NCBI RefSeq assembly: GCF_000368565.1
Contig: NZ_KB849544.1
Span: 31,054 to 95,053, forward strand
From: Acinetobacter gerneri DSM 14967 = CIP 107464 = MTCC 9824
GTDB lineage: Bacteria > Pseudomonadota > Gammaproteobacteria > Pseudomonadales > Moraxellaceae
DNA: 64,000 nucleotides
Reading direction: 5' to 3'
The notes beneath the pieces were generated by a model. The model saw only the letters and a list, made by a program, of their open reading frames with translations, had not been told where the DNA came from and did no database searches. This document shows, piece by piece, positions 9,096 to 18,833 of the stretch; the stretch's first letter is position 1, and the number at the start of each line of letters is the position of its first letter. A program made the translations under genes and the position numbers.

Positions 9096-10364
9096 ATGGA
9101 AAATACAATTTCAAATACATATACTTCAAATCATGATCAGTATGAAAATGATTTTTCAATCAATAGCATGAGCTATACACAAGCAAAATCTCCCCTAAAT
9201 GTTGAAGTGCCGATGCTTGAAAAAATCAAAGCATTATTACCAACTATTGCAGCAAATGCAGAACAAGCAGAACAATTGCGTCAAGTTCCAGATGAGAACA
9301 TTGCACTACTTAAACAAATTGGCTTTCACAAAGCATTTCAACCGAAAGTTTATGGCGGTTTGGAAATGTCATTACCAGAGTTTGCTGATTGTATCGTGAC
9401 ACTTGCGGGGGCATGTGCAGGTACTGCATGGGCATTTAGTTTACTTTGTACACATAGCCATCAAATTGCAATGTTTTCAAAGCAAATTCAAGATGAAATT
9501 TGGTTAAACAATCCTGATGCAACTGCAAGTAGTTCAATTGCACCATTTGGTAAAGTACAAGAAGTTGAAGGTGGGATTGTATTAAATGGCGAATATGGCT
9601 GGAGCAGTGGTTGTGACCATGCAGAATATGCCATCGTAGGCTTTAACCGTTTTGATACTGAAGGCAACAAGATTTATTGTTTCGGGATCGTGCCACGTTC
9701 AGACTATGAAATCGTAGACAATTGGTTTGCTCAAGCGATCAAAAGTAGTGGTTCAAAACAGTTAAAATTGGTTGACGTATTTATTCCCGAATACCGTATT
9801 TCTAAAGCAAAAGATATGATGGAAGGTAAATCAGCAGGATTTGGACTGTATCCAGAATCTAAAATTTTCTATTCACCATATCGTCCATATTTTGCCAGTG
9901 GTTTTGCGGCAGTAAGTTTGGGTGTGGCAGAACGTATGGTTGAAGCATTTAAGGAAAAACAACGCAACCGTATTCGTGCATACACAGGCGTAAATGTTGG
10001 TGTGGCAACGCCAGCGTTAATGCGTATTGCTGAATCTACACATCAAGTTGCAGCAGCGCGTTCATTTTTAGAAAAAACGTGGCAAGACCATAAAATTCAT
10101 AGTGAAAATAAACAATATCCAAGCCGTGACACACTTGCTTTTTGGCGCACAAACCAAGCTTATGCTGTAAAAATGTGTATCGAAGCGGTCGATCGTCTTA
10201 TGGCAGCGGCAGGTGCAACGAGCTTCTTAGATAGTAGCGAATTACAACGTTTGTTCCGTGATTCTCATATGACGGGTTCACATGCTTATACGGATTATGA
10301 TGTTTGTGCACAGATTTTAGGTCGTGAATTGATGGGCTTAGAACCAGATCCAACGATGGTTTAA
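9096..10364 (+). CDS. p-Hydroxyphenylacetate 3-hydroxylase, oxygenase component (C2 type)
   Basis: Uses reduced flavin from the next gene product and O2 to convert 4-hydroxyphenylacetate to 3,4-dihydroxyphenylacetate. From the ATG at 9096 it has 422 residues, the same length as the A. baumannii C2 component, and has the acyl-CoA-dehydrogenase fold rather than the HpaB fold of E. coli. Blocks recalled as strongly conserved with A. baumannii C2 include the segments around TLAGACAGTAWAFSLL, GYGWSSGCDHAEYA-like sequence and the C-terminal GRELMGLEPDPTMV. A TTG at 9090 is less likely as start because AAGGA at 9082-9086 is well spaced from 9096. The reductase follows after 24 bases. Confidence 0.95.
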   Translation: MENTISNTYTSNHDQYENDFSINSMSYTQAKSPLNVEVPMLEKIKALLPTIAANAEQAEQLRQVPDENIALLKQIGFHKAFQPKVYGGLEMSLPEFADCIVTLAGACAGTAWAFSLLCTHSHQIAMFSKQIQDEIWLNNPDATASSSIAPFGKVQEVEGGIVLNGEYGWSSGCDHAEYAIVGFNRFDTEGNKIYCFGIVPRSDYEIVDNWFAQAIKSSGSKQLKLVDVFIPEYRISKAKDMMEGKSAGFGLYPESKIFYSPYRPYFASGFAAVSLGVAERMVEAFKEKQRNRIRAYTGVNVGVATPALMRIAESTHQVAAARSFLEKTWQDHKIHSENKQYPSRDTLAFWRTNQAYAVKMCIEAVDRLMAAAGATSFLDSSELQRLFRDSHMTGSHAYTDYDVCAQILGRELMGLEPDPTMV

Positions 10365-11342
<978 letters not shown>

Positions 11343-11375
11343 GCACTATTTTAGATCTTGCAAGACTAAAGGAAT

Positions 11376-11404
11376 GGATCTTATGCAAATAAGATCCTTT
11401 TTTC
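11376..11404 (+). terminator. Rho-independent terminator after the C2-C1 operon
   Basis: A 9-bp perfect stem (GGATCTTAT and its complement) with a GCAA tetraloop is followed by seven T. It isolates the hydroxylase operon from the LuxR gene. Confidence 0.9.
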
Positions 11405-11418
11405 TTGCAAAAATTTAA

Positions 11419-11430
11419 TGAATATATTAA
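11419..11430. promoter_or_regulatory. HpaR-box-like palindrome upstream of the first LuxR gene
   Basis: TGAATATATTAA differs by one base from TTAATATATTAA and lies 23 bases before the preferred ATG at 11454. The equivalent position upstream of the paralogous LuxR gene holds an exact copy. It supports the shorter gene start, because the longer frame would begin inside it. Confidence 0.4.
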
Positions 11431-11453
11431 TAAATAGGAAGCTCATCTCTAAA

Positions 11454-12215
11454 ATGGATTTTGTGATGAAAATCGACGCTGAAATAACAAATTTTGTCGA
11501 ATTGGTTGCGCTAATGGGGCAAGCTGATTTTGATTCCAAGCTACTGATTTATCTTAGTCGCTGGGTAAACTCAAAATATTTTTCAATATTGAGAGTTAAA
11601 GATAATCATCCTGCATTATTGCTGTGCGGTACACATGATGACAGTTATACGATTCCTTGGAACTGTGGGCAGTCATACGTCAGAAATTATCATCATCACG
11701 ACAATCTTTACCAAGAACTCAGCACCAAAAAAGCCAATTCTAGTTCAACTCAAACGGGTTTTTTGTGCGCAGATGATATATTTTTTAAACCCTATCGAAC
11801 TGAAATATATGAAAATAATGGGCTGATTCAACGTCTATGTGGCTTATATCATGATGAAGAGAATCATCCGATATTATTCAATTTATATCGCCATAAGGAT
11901 CAAGGATTTTATTCAGATCAAGAATTGGAAAATTTTGATCAAATGATTCCAGCAATCGCAAAGTTATTGCAAGGACATTTGGCATTAAAAGCAAAATCAC
12001 TTAAAAAAGACTATAAAAATGAATTGTTACTTAGACAGCCTTTATTGACCTCACAGGAGTTGGAAGTCTGTCATCGTATCTTGGAGGGAATGAGTTATTT
12101 TAGTATTGCCAATGATATGGGTATTAAAGAGTCTACAGCAAAAACCTATAGAAATCGGGCATTTGATAAATTGGGGATCAATTATAAAAGCCAATTATTT
12201 TCATTAATGATTTAG
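11454..12215 (+). CDS. LuxR-family transcriptional regulator, copy 1, next to VanAB-like genes
   Basis: A 253-residue protein with a C-terminal GerE/LuxR helix-turn-helix at about residues 190-253 (LTSQELEVCHRILEGMSYF, then IKESTAKTYRNRAFDKLGI). The N-terminal 180 residues resemble no sensor domain I can name. It is a clear paralogue of the 14602-15354 protein along its length. The frame opens at ATG 11418, but that start overlaps a palindrome and has no ribosome site; ATG 11454 follows AGGAAG and gives nearly the paralogue's length (253 versus 250). It is likely to control the downstream reductase and Rieske oxygenase genes, which is inferred from position. Confidence 0.82.
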   Translation: MDFVMKIDAEITNFVELVALMGQADFDSKLLIYLSRWVNSKYFSILRVKDNHPALLLCGTHDDSYTIPWNCGQSYVRNYHHHDNLYQELSTKKANSSSTQTGFLCADDIFFKPYRTEIYENNGLIQRLCGLYHDEENHPILFNLYRHKDQGFYSDQELENFDQMIPAIAKLLQGHLALKAKSLKKDYKNELLLRQPLLTSQELEVCHRILEGMSYFSIANDMGIKESTAKTYRNRAFDKLGINYKSQLFSLMI

Positions 12216-12310
12216 CTATCTTGTCATCTTTTTGATGGACACAGCCTAAAGTCATAGGATTTATACTTGCCTAAATTCATGCAATTTAGATGAATAGGAG
12301 TATAAATACT

Positions 12311-13276
12311 ATGGAAAGTACAAGAACATCTTTGCGTATACACAAACGTTGTGCTGAGGCAAAAGACATCGTGGTTTTGGAACTACGAAATCACAATCAG
12401 CAAGCATTAGCACCTTTTACAGCGGGCTCACATCTTGAAGTTTATCTAAAAAAGGGCTTGATTCGCCATTATTCATTGCTCAATTCACCTACAGAAACAG
12501 ATCGTTACGTGATTGCAATTCATTTATCTGGTGAAAGCAAAGGTGGTTCTTCATTTATCCATGAAAACTTCGCTGTGGGTGATCAATTAGAAGTGAGTCT
12601 TCCACGCAATAACTTTATTTTAGGTGAGCATCAAGAATATATCTTTATTGCAGGCGGTATTGGTATTACCCCGATATTATCTATGATTGATTGGTGCAAT
12701 ATTCATCAAAAAAAATGGAAACTTTTCTACACGGTACGTAATAAACAACGTGCTGGATTTTATGAATACTTAAGTGAAACATATAATGAAAACACGCATT
12801 TTCATTTCAATGATGAGCATCAATTACAGCATCTAGATCTCGATGCAATTTTGGAAAACACCTCATCAACAGCACATATCTACTGTTGCGGACCCAATTC
12901 ATTAATGCAGAATTTAAAGGAAAAATCAGCAGCAATGAGTGATCGGGTGCATTTTGAATGGTTTAGTGCAGCGCAAGTTGCCGTTGATAGCGATGTGATT
13001 GGGGATCAACAGCCATTTACAGTAAAACTAAAAAATATGGATCAAGAAATAGAAGTTTTAGCAGATCAAACTATCTTAGAAGCTTTGGAAAATGCGGGCT
13101 ATGAACTGCCTTTTTCATGTCGAGCTGGTATTTGTCGTACCTGCGAAACCAAGGTCTGCGCGGGTACGCCTGATCATCTCGACATGATTTTATCAGATGA
13201 AGAAAGAGCAGCGAATCAATCTATGTTGATCTGTGTTTCAAGGTCGAAAAGTCCAGTTTTAGAGCTCGAAATATAA
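12311..13276 (+). CDS. Ferredoxin-type oxygenase reductase (VanB-like)
   Basis: Passes electrons from NAD(P)H to a Rieske oxygenase. The 321 residues have the class IA order: flavin-binding barrel (about 1-100, with RHYSLLNSP), NAD domain (about 105-220, GGIGITPILSM), then a C-terminal 2Fe-2S ferredoxin with CRAGICRTCETKV and a last cysteine near LICVSRS. Start 12311 follows AGGAG at 12296-12300; the frame-open ATG at 12290 would read through that site. It is 68 bases upstream of the first Rieske oxygenase. It is the only such reductase in the window, so it probably serves both oxygenases. Confidence 0.9.
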   Translation: MESTRTSLRIHKRCAEAKDIVVLELRNHNQQALAPFTAGSHLEVYLKKGLIRHYSLLNSPTETDRYVIAIHLSGESKGGSSFIHENFAVGDQLEVSLPRNNFILGEHQEYIFIAGGIGITPILSMIDWCNIHQKKWKLFYTVRNKQRAGFYEYLSETYNENTHFHFNDEHQLQHLDLDAILENTSSTAHIYCCGPNSLMQNLKEKSAAMSDRVHFEWFSAAQVAVDSDVIGDQQPFTVKLKNMDQEIEVLADQTILEALENAGYELPFSCRAGICRTCETKVCAGTPDHLDMILSDEERAANQSMLICVSRSKSPVLELEI

Positions 13277-13344
13277 CTTAATCTTTCATGACATTTTTTA
13301 TTTGATTGTTCAAACCAATATTCGTATGAATCAAGGATGAAATT

Positions 13345-14433
13345 ATGACTATTCCAACGTTAAATTTACGTGAAGCTTGTGGTAAAGCAAGTGATAAAAT
13401 GGCAAATAAACACACACCATTAATTATGAATGAATGGTATGTGGCTGCATTTAAAGAAGATATTGGCAGACATTTACTTGCACGAAAAATCCTAAACAAA
13501 CGCATCGTGATGTACCGAACTTTAGATGGTCAACCGATTGCATTAGAAGATCGATGCGCGCATCGCTCATTTCCATTGTCACAAAGTCATTTGGAAGGTG
13601 ATGAGATTATTTGTGGTTATCATGGCTTTAAATACAATTATGCAGGTGATTTGGTAGAGGTTCCTTCACAGAAACAATGTCCAAGTGGCATCGGTATTCA
13701 ACGCTATAAATTGGTTGAAAAAGGTCCTTTAGTTTGGATTTGGATGGGTGATCAATCACTTGCTGATGAAAGTAAAATTCCAGATTTATATTGGTTAGAA
13801 AATGAAAATTGGGCATGCACATCGGGCTACTTTTTCCATCCTGGAAACTATGTCAGTATGCATGAAAATTTGATGGATCTGACACATTTAACCTTTTTAC
13901 ATGCCAACACCATCGGTACACCTGACTATGCCAGCGCACCCTATAAAATGGAGCTAAAAGAAGGGCATTATAAGTTGATTCGTGAAGTTGTACCGACGAC
14001 TCTTTCACCTGTCTGGGGCGAAACAACAGGGCTTGCGGGAGTCGATACGGCAGCGAGAATTGCGACCTCAGAGTTTTTATCACCGGGACTTCATCAGGTA
14101 AGTGTGAGTTTTTATGATTCCGCTTTAGATGAACAAAAGTGTGAAAATTATAAAATTCATACGGCGCATATTTTAACGCCAGAGTCGCATGACACGATGC
14201 ATTATTTCATTGTGCATGGACGAGATTTCGCGCTTGATGATGACAAAATCGAAGCTTTTATGCATGAACAACTTTTCGCAGCTTTCCAAGAAGATGTCAT
14301 TGGACTAGGGGCTTTGGAAGCGGTAATTGATGATAAAGATGAAAATCACTTTGAAATATCTGTGGCGAGTGATGCACCAGCAGTTGCAACTCGTATTTAT
14401 TTGAAGAAAAGAGCTGAAGCTGAATTGGCTTAA
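13345..14433 (+). CDS. VanA-like Rieske non-heme iron oxygenase, copy 1 (probable aryl O-demethylase)
   Basis: Terminal oxygenase of 362 residues. The Rieske cluster ligands are Cys71, His73, Cys90 and His93; the mononuclear iron motif is Asp178-x2-His181-x4-His186 in MDLTHLTFLH. Fold and length match the vanillate O-demethylase group. An N-terminal extension of about 25 residues before the NEWYVAAF block is shared almost unchanged with copy 2 at 15492. AAGGATG precedes the ATG. In a homoprotocatechuate island, a homovanillate-type O-demethylase is the natural guess; the actual substrate cannot be read from sequence. Confidence 0.87.
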   Translation: MTIPTLNLREACGKASDKMANKHTPLIMNEWYVAAFKEDIGRHLLARKILNKRIVMYRTLDGQPIALEDRCAHRSFPLSQSHLEGDEIICGYHGFKYNYAGDLVEVPSQKQCPSGIGIQRYKLVEKGPLVWIWMGDQSLADESKIPDLYWLENENWACTSGYFFHPGNYVSMHENLMDLTHLTFLHANTIGTPDYASAPYKMELKEGHYKLIREVVPTTLSPVWGETTGLAGVDTAARIATSEFLSPGLHQVSVSFYDSALDEQKCENYKIHTAHILTPESHDTMHYFIVHGRDFALDDDKIEAFMHEQLFAAFQEDVIGLGALEAVIDDKDENHFEISVASDAPAVATRIYLKKRAEAELA

Positions 14434-14462
14434 TTGCTATTCATAGCTCATAGCACATTTAT

Positions 14463-14499
14463 AAAAATGCTACTAAAGATCTGACTTAGTAGCATTTTT
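14463..14499 (+). terminator. Rho-independent terminator after Rieske oxygenase 1
   Basis: A perfect 14-bp stem (14463-14476 with 14486-14499) has a 9-base loop and ends in five T. Confidence 0.88.
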
Positions 14500-14557
14500 A
14501 GTTATAGCTATATTGAAAATTCTCACTTAAATAAAGAAAGGATTGAATCTGATATAA

Positions 14558-14573
14558 AATTAATATATTAATT
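14558..14573. promoter_or_regulatory. 16-bp palindrome AATTAATATATTAATT upstream of LuxR copy 2
   Basis: This perfect 16-base palindrome contains the exact TTAATATATTAA box (14560-14571) 30 bases before the LuxR ATG at 14602, a position typical of a repressor operator overlapping a promoter. Confidence 0.55.
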
Positions 14574-14601
14574 AAAGTTGTTCTTTAAAATGGACAAGTA
14601 A

Positions 14602-15354
14602 ATGCAAAATAATGCAGAATTTTTAAAACTAATGGATTTAGTTGAACAAGTTGGAAACCATGATTTTGATCGAAGTATGATGAATTTTTTAGATCAGATG
14701 ACCATCTTAAAATACTTTTCAGTTTTTAATATTCAATCTGATCGACCACAACTGTTATTGAGTGGTGCGCATGCTCAAAATGATCACATTGCACAAATTT
14801 GTGGTGAAATTTATATCGATAAATTTCATGGCTATGATGAAAATTGTCAATATTTAATTGAAAAGAGTGATGATCAGCACCAGCTAAATGTATCTTTGTT
14901 AAATGCGACTGATATTGAATATAAGCCATATCGCCAAGAGATTTATGATCAATTTCAATTAAATCAGCGCTTAAGAGGAGTGTATTTTGATGAGAAAAAT
15001 AACCCATTTTTATTTAATTTATACCGTAATCACGAGCTAGGATTTTTTTCGGATCAAGAAATAGATCAATTTACAAAAATATTACCTATGATGGCAAAGT
15101 TAGTTCAAAGTCATGTATTAATGAAAGCGAATCACAAACGTTCAGATATTTCAGCACAATTAATCGCAAAGTGTGCAAGCCTTACAGCTCAAGAGGTCGC
15201 GGTCTGTGAGAGAATTTTGAAAGGGATGAGCTATTATGGAATAGCAGTCGAGCTAAATCTAAAAGAAAGTACCATTAAAACTTATCGAAATCGTGCATTT
15301 TTAAAGCTGAATATTCATTTTAAAAGTCAATTATTTTCAATGTTTATGCAATGA
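14602..15354 (+). CDS. LuxR-family transcriptional regulator, copy 2
   Basis: A 250-residue paralogue of the regulator at 11454, similar from the N-terminus (DFD near residue 20, then YFS and LLLSG-like blocks) to the C-terminal LuxR helix-turn-helix (LTAQEVAVCERILKGMSYYGI, then LKESTIKTYRNRAFLKL). The N-terminal effector domain is not one I recognise. It precedes the second Rieske oxygenase by 137 bases, as copy 1 precedes the first module. A short GTCCTC/GAGGAC stem at 15359-15376 lies directly after it without a T-run. It is likely to be the specific activator of copy 2. Confidence 0.82.
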   Translation: MQNNAEFLKLMDLVEQVGNHDFDRSMMNFLDQMTILKYFSVFNIQSDRPQLLLSGAHAQNDHIAQICGEIYIDKFHGYDENCQYLIEKSDDQHQLNVSLLNATDIEYKPYRQEIYDQFQLNQRLRGVYFDEKNNPFLFNLYRNHELGFFSDQEIDQFTKILPMMAKLVQSHVLMKANHKRSDISAQLIAKCASLTAQEVAVCERILKGMSYYGIAVELNLKESTIKTYRNRAFLKLNIHFKSQLFSMFMQ

Positions 15355-15491
15355 CGATGTCCTCTTTTTGGAGGACAGATGCAAAAAAATATTTTACTTA
15401 AACTACATTTCATAAAGCTAAATTCATTTCTAATATTAAAATATTAATCATATGAATTTAAAAGGAATTTAATTTATAATGGAATGTAAAA

Positions 15492-16574
15492 ATGACAATC
15501 CCTACACTCAATATACGTGAAGCATGCAACAAAGCCAACCAAAAAATGGCAAATAAACATAGCCCGTTCATCTTCAATGAATGGTATGTGGCTGCCTTTA
15601 GCCATGAAATCAAACATGAGTTATTTTCACGTAAATTATTAAATAAAAAAGTGGTGTTATATCGTAGTACAGATGGTGAAGTCGTTGCTTTGCAGGACCG
15701 TTGTGCACATCGATCATTTCCTTTATCAAAAAGCACACTTGATGGCGATGAAATTATCTGCGGTTATCATGGAATTCGCTATGATAAAAATGGTGACATG
15801 ATAGAGATACCTTCACAAAAGCGTTGTCCACATGGGATGGGAATTAAAAAATATGCAACACTCGAAAAAGGCGGTTTGATCTGGATTTGGTTAGGTGATC
15901 AATCACGTGCAGATGCAAGTAAACTATTTGATTTAGAATGGCTAGATCATGAACAATGGACGAGTTCCCAAGGTTATTTTTTGCATCCCGGAAATTATGT
16001 CAGTATGCATGAAAATTTAATGGATTTAACCCATTTAAGTTTTTTACACTCAGATACGATTGGTACACCTGACTTTGCAACAGCACCTTATAAAACTGAA
16101 TTAAATCATGGACATTATAAGTTAATTCGAGAAGTTGTACCGACTGTGCTTGCTCCAGTTTGGGCAGATTCTACGGATATTGGCTATGTGGATACAGCAG
16201 CACGAATCACCACTTCTGAATTTTTAAGTCCTGCATTACATCAAGTGAGTGCAAAATTTTATGACACAGCTTTAGGTGAAGATGCACATATTTATCAGAT
16301 TAGAACGGCGCATATTTTGACACCAGAAACCAATGGAACAATGCATTATTTTATTGTACATGGACGTAATTTTGCGCAAGAAGATAAGGTATTGGGTGAA
16401 AAAATGCATCGAGGACTCTTTGCCGCATTTGAAGAAGATGTCATTGGATTGGGGGCTTTAGAGACAATGTTGGATGATTTAGAAGATGATCATTTTGAAA
16501 TGTCTATAGCCAGCGACAGTGCGGCTATTGCAACCCGTATTTATTTGAAAGAAAGAGCCGAACAAGAACAATAA
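15492..16574 (+). CDS. VanA-like Rieske non-heme iron oxygenase, copy 2
   Basis: A 360-residue paralogue of the 13345 gene with the same ligand positions (Cys71, His73 and the following CGYH; iron motif MDLTHLSFLH) and the same N-terminal extension, MTIPTLN followed by REAC. The two copies differ throughout the catalytic domain, so the duplication is not recent enough to be an assembly artefact and the substrate ranges may differ. It has no reductase of its own and presumably depends on the one at 12311. GGAA at about 15481 precedes the start. A strong terminator follows. Confidence 0.86.
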   Translation: MTIPTLNIREACNKANQKMANKHSPFIFNEWYVAAFSHEIKHELFSRKLLNKKVVLYRSTDGEVVALQDRCAHRSFPLSKSTLDGDEIICGYHGIRYDKNGDMIEIPSQKRCPHGMGIKKYATLEKGGLIWIWLGDQSRADASKLFDLEWLDHEQWTSSQGYFLHPGNYVSMHENLMDLTHLSFLHSDTIGTPDFATAPYKTELNHGHYKLIREVVPTVLAPVWADSTDIGYVDTAARITTSEFLSPALHQVSAKFYDTALGEDAHIYQIRTAHILTPETNGTMHYFIVHGRNFAQEDKVLGEKMHRGLFAAFEEDVIGLGALETMLDDLEDDHFEMSIASDSAAIATRIYLKERAEQEQ

Positions 16575-16590
16575 ATCAGTAGCGAAGAAG

Positions 16591-16622
16591 AAGGGCTTAT
16601 ATTTTACGATGAGCCCTTTTTT
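16591..16622 (+). terminator. Rho-independent terminator after Rieske oxygenase 2
   Basis: AAGGGCT at 16591-16597 pairs with AGCCCTT at 16612-16618, followed by a T-run to 16622. Confidence 0.8.
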
Positions 16623-16693
16623 ATTTATATATTGAATATTCACATAATATTATTTGAATATTATATGTGATGATTTAATGTATGAATAATTTT

Positions 16694-16709
16694 AATGATA
16701 ACTATCATT
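16694..16709. promoter_or_regulatory. Fur-box-like palindrome AATGATAACTATCATT
   Basis: A perfect 7+2+7 palindrome close to the GATAAT-type core of Fur boxes, about 230 bases upstream of the porin gene. It could be a Fur site or another palindrome; the distance makes direct control of the porin uncertain. Confidence 0.3.
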
Positions 16710-16798
16710 TATTTTTATATAAAATAAAACCCTTAAATTTAATGTTTTGAGAGTTTTTAAACAAATTTAGCTCAAACTATAGACATTTTATAAAATAG

Positions 16799-16857
16799 TT
16801 AATATATTAAATAAAAGAAACGTGGTTTTAGTTAATAAATTAATATTTGCGTTTCTT
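16799..16857. promoter_or_regulatory. Two HpaR-box-like palindromes and an inverted repeat upstream of the OprD-type porin
   Basis: TTAATATATTAA is exact at 16799-16810 and has a one-mismatch partner, TTAATAAATTAA, at 16832-16843, exactly 33 bases apart (three helical turns). AAGAAACG at 16815-16822 is repeated inverted at 16850-16857 around the second box. These lie 80-140 bases before the porin start, within an otherwise featureless AT-rich 362-base gap. Confidence 0.5.
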
Positions 16858-16936
16858 AAGAAAGGAATGTTTGTACTTAATGCAAGAATAATAAGTCTAG
16901 ATTAATTTTCTATGATTGCATGAAAAGGATTGACCG

Positions 16937-18172
16937 ATGCAAAAGAAATATACATTTGCTGCGATAGCGTGCGCTCAACTATGCTTTTTGACAGCAGCAC
17001 ATGCAGATTTTTTAAGTGACGCACAAGCAAATTTACAACTGCGAAATTTTTATGTAGATCGTAGTTATGATAGTTCTACCGTGAAAGATCAAAAAAATTG
17101 GTCTCAAGGTGCAAGTTTGATTTTAAAATCAGGCTACACCGATGACACAGTTTTACAGGTAGGACTTGATGCTTCATTACGTTATGCCGTTAGATTGAAT
17201 AGTGATAATCATACTGCAAATGGCATTATGCCTTTTGATACTGAATCAAAAACACAGGATCGTGACCAGTTTAAACTTGGGGGAACATTAAAGTTAAAAG
17301 TACATGATACTGAGCTGAAAATTGGTGAACTTTTACCAAAACTTCCAGTTGTTCATATCGATGAATCGCGCCAATTACCAACGACATTTCTAGGTGCAAT
17401 GTTAGAGTCAAATTCAATTAAAGATACTAAATTGACTTTGGGGCGTTTAACTAAAGTGAATGCGCGTGATGATGATCATTATGTTGATTTTAGTTTGACC
17501 AATGGTAGTAAATTGGCACATAGCGATGCATTGAATATTGCAGGTATAGAGCACAAATTTACCAAGGACATTTCAGGCTCGTATTATTATGGTGGATTGG
17601 AAGATATTTATAATCAGCATTTTGTAGGTGTGACATATCAGCCAAAATTGTCTGAAAATTTATCTTTACGATCAGATGTTTACTATTTTAATACACGTGA
17701 TACAGGTGCCAGTGCTGCAGGTGAAATTGACAATGATGTGGTATCAAACCTCAATATTTTAAGCTACGGTAACCACAAATTTGGATTTGGTTATCGTCAA
17801 CAATTTGGTGAAACGGGCTATCCTGTTATGAACAGTTGGGTGCCGCAATTGTACTTGGCAAACTGGACGGTAGCGACATTTACCAAACCGCATGAGCGTT
17901 CACTACAATTCCGCTATGACTACGATATGAAAGGGATTGGGCTGGATGGTTTGAGTTTGCTATTGCGTTATTACACGGCTGATAAGGCTAAAATGGGTAA
18001 AATTGAAAATGGTAAAGAGGATGAGTTGGATGTTTTGCTTTCTTATAAAATCCCTGAAACTTATGTAAAAGGTCTAAGTTTCCAGTATTTATATGCAAAA
18101 GCGACGACAGATTTTGGACCTGATTTTACTGAGAATCGTATCGCTTTAACCTATAACTACACCTTTAAATAA
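16937..18172 (+). CDS. OprD-family outer-membrane porin, probable aromatic acid channel
   Basis: A 411-residue precursor with a signal peptide ending near AHA-DFLSDAQ (about residue 23) and alternating amphipathic strands to a C-terminal aromatic (YNYTFK), as expected for an outer-membrane beta-barrel of the OprD/phenylacetate-porin group. AAAAGGA precedes the ATG. It sits between the Rieske modules and hpaR and has two palindromic candidate HpaR boxes upstream, so uptake of hydroxyphenylacetates is the reasonable role. It is monocistronic and ends in a clear terminator. Confidence 0.85.
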   Translation: MQKKYTFAAIACAQLCFLTAAHADFLSDAQANLQLRNFYVDRSYDSSTVKDQKNWSQGASLILKSGYTDDTVLQVGLDASLRYAVRLNSDNHTANGIMPFDTESKTQDRDQFKLGGTLKLKVHDTELKIGELLPKLPVVHIDESRQLPTTFLGAMLESNSIKDTKLTLGRLTKVNARDDDHYVDFSLTNGSKLAHSDALNIAGIEHKFTKDISGSYYYGGLEDIYNQHFVGVTYQPKLSENLSLRSDVYYFNTRDTGASAAGEIDNDVVSNLNILSYGNHKFGFGYRQQFGETGYPVMNSWVPQLYLANWTVATFTKPHERSLQFRYDYDMKGIGLDGLSLLLRYYTADKAKMGKIENGKEDELDVLLSYKIPETYVKGLSFQYLYAKATTDFGPDFTENRIALTYNYTFK

Positions 18173-18189
18173 TATTTCATAAATGCAAT

Positions 18190-18219
18190 AAAAAGCTGAC
18201 TATTTGGTCAGCTTTTTTA
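18190..18219 (+). terminator. Rho-independent terminator after the OprD-type porin
   Basis: AAAAGCTGAC (18191-18200) pairs with GTCAGCTTTT (18207-18216) around TATTTG, with a trailing T-run. Confidence 0.9.
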
Positions 18220-18375
18220 TTGTAAAAATATTGTTATATTAATGATTTATATAATGAAATTTATAAAAAATAAATATTTAAATTGCTAAATAGGTATTTT
18301 ATTGATATATATTAAATTATTATCTGAATTAAATAGCGTTGATAAAAAAAAATCAGTAAACTAATCGTAATTCAG

Positions 18376-18387
18376 TTAACATATTTA
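18376..18387. promoter_or_regulatory. Weak HpaR-box-like site at hpaR
   Basis: TTAACATATTTA has two mismatches to TTAATATATTAA and lies 20 bases before the preferred hpaR ATG at 18408. It is consistent with autoregulation but weak by itself. Confidence 0.25.
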
Positions 18388-18407
18388 TGAAATTTATAGG
18401 TTTTAAA

Positions 18408-18833
18408 ATGAAAACAATACGTCCGTCGCTTACATTGGCATTATTGCAAGCACGAGAAGCGACCATGTCACACTTTAGACCAGCCTTAAATGAGATAGGT
18501 TTAACTGAACAGCAGTGGCGTGTTATTCGAATTTTATATCAACATGAAGAATTAGAAAGCAATCAATTGGCAGATTTGGCATGTATTTTAAAGCCGAGTT
18601 TGACAGGGATTTTAAATCGTATGATTGATCAAAATCTCATTCAAAAACGTAAGGATGAACAAGATCAACGTATCAATCTGATTACTTTAACTGAAGAAGG
18701 TAAGAAGCTTTTTGAAATCCAAGCTGTAAAAATGGAAATTTCATATAAAAAAATCCAAGAGCAGTATGGTGCTGAAAAGTTACAAGATCTTTTAGATTTG
18801 TTGAAAGATCTTTCTAAAGTGAAGTTGGGTTGA
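18408..18833 (+). CDS. hpaR: MarR-family repressor of the HPA pathway (HpaR)
   Basis: A 141-residue MarR regulator. Its opening (SLTLALLQAREATMSHFRPAL, LTEQQWRVIRIL) and the wing region (KPSLTGILNRM, DQRINLITLTEEG) follow E. coli HpaR closely. HpaR represses the hpa operon until HPA or a dihydroxyphenylacetate binds. The frame is open from ATG 18387, but ATG 18408 has AGG at about 18397 and matches the family N-terminus. Its 3' end overlaps the convergent MFS gene by 20 bases. The recurrent TTAATATATTAA boxes in this island are its best candidate operators. Confidence 0.9.
   Translation: MKTIRPSLTLALLQAREATMSHFRPALNEIGLTEQQWRVIRILYQHEELESNQLADLACILKPSLTGILNRMIDQNLIQKRKDEQDQRINLITLTEEGKKLFEIQAVKMEISYKKIQEQYGAEKLQDLLDLLKDLSKVKLG

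Noticed and set aside
13345..16574. The two Rieske genes as an assembly duplication
   Set aside because: The copies differ throughout, have different intergenic sequences and separate terminators.
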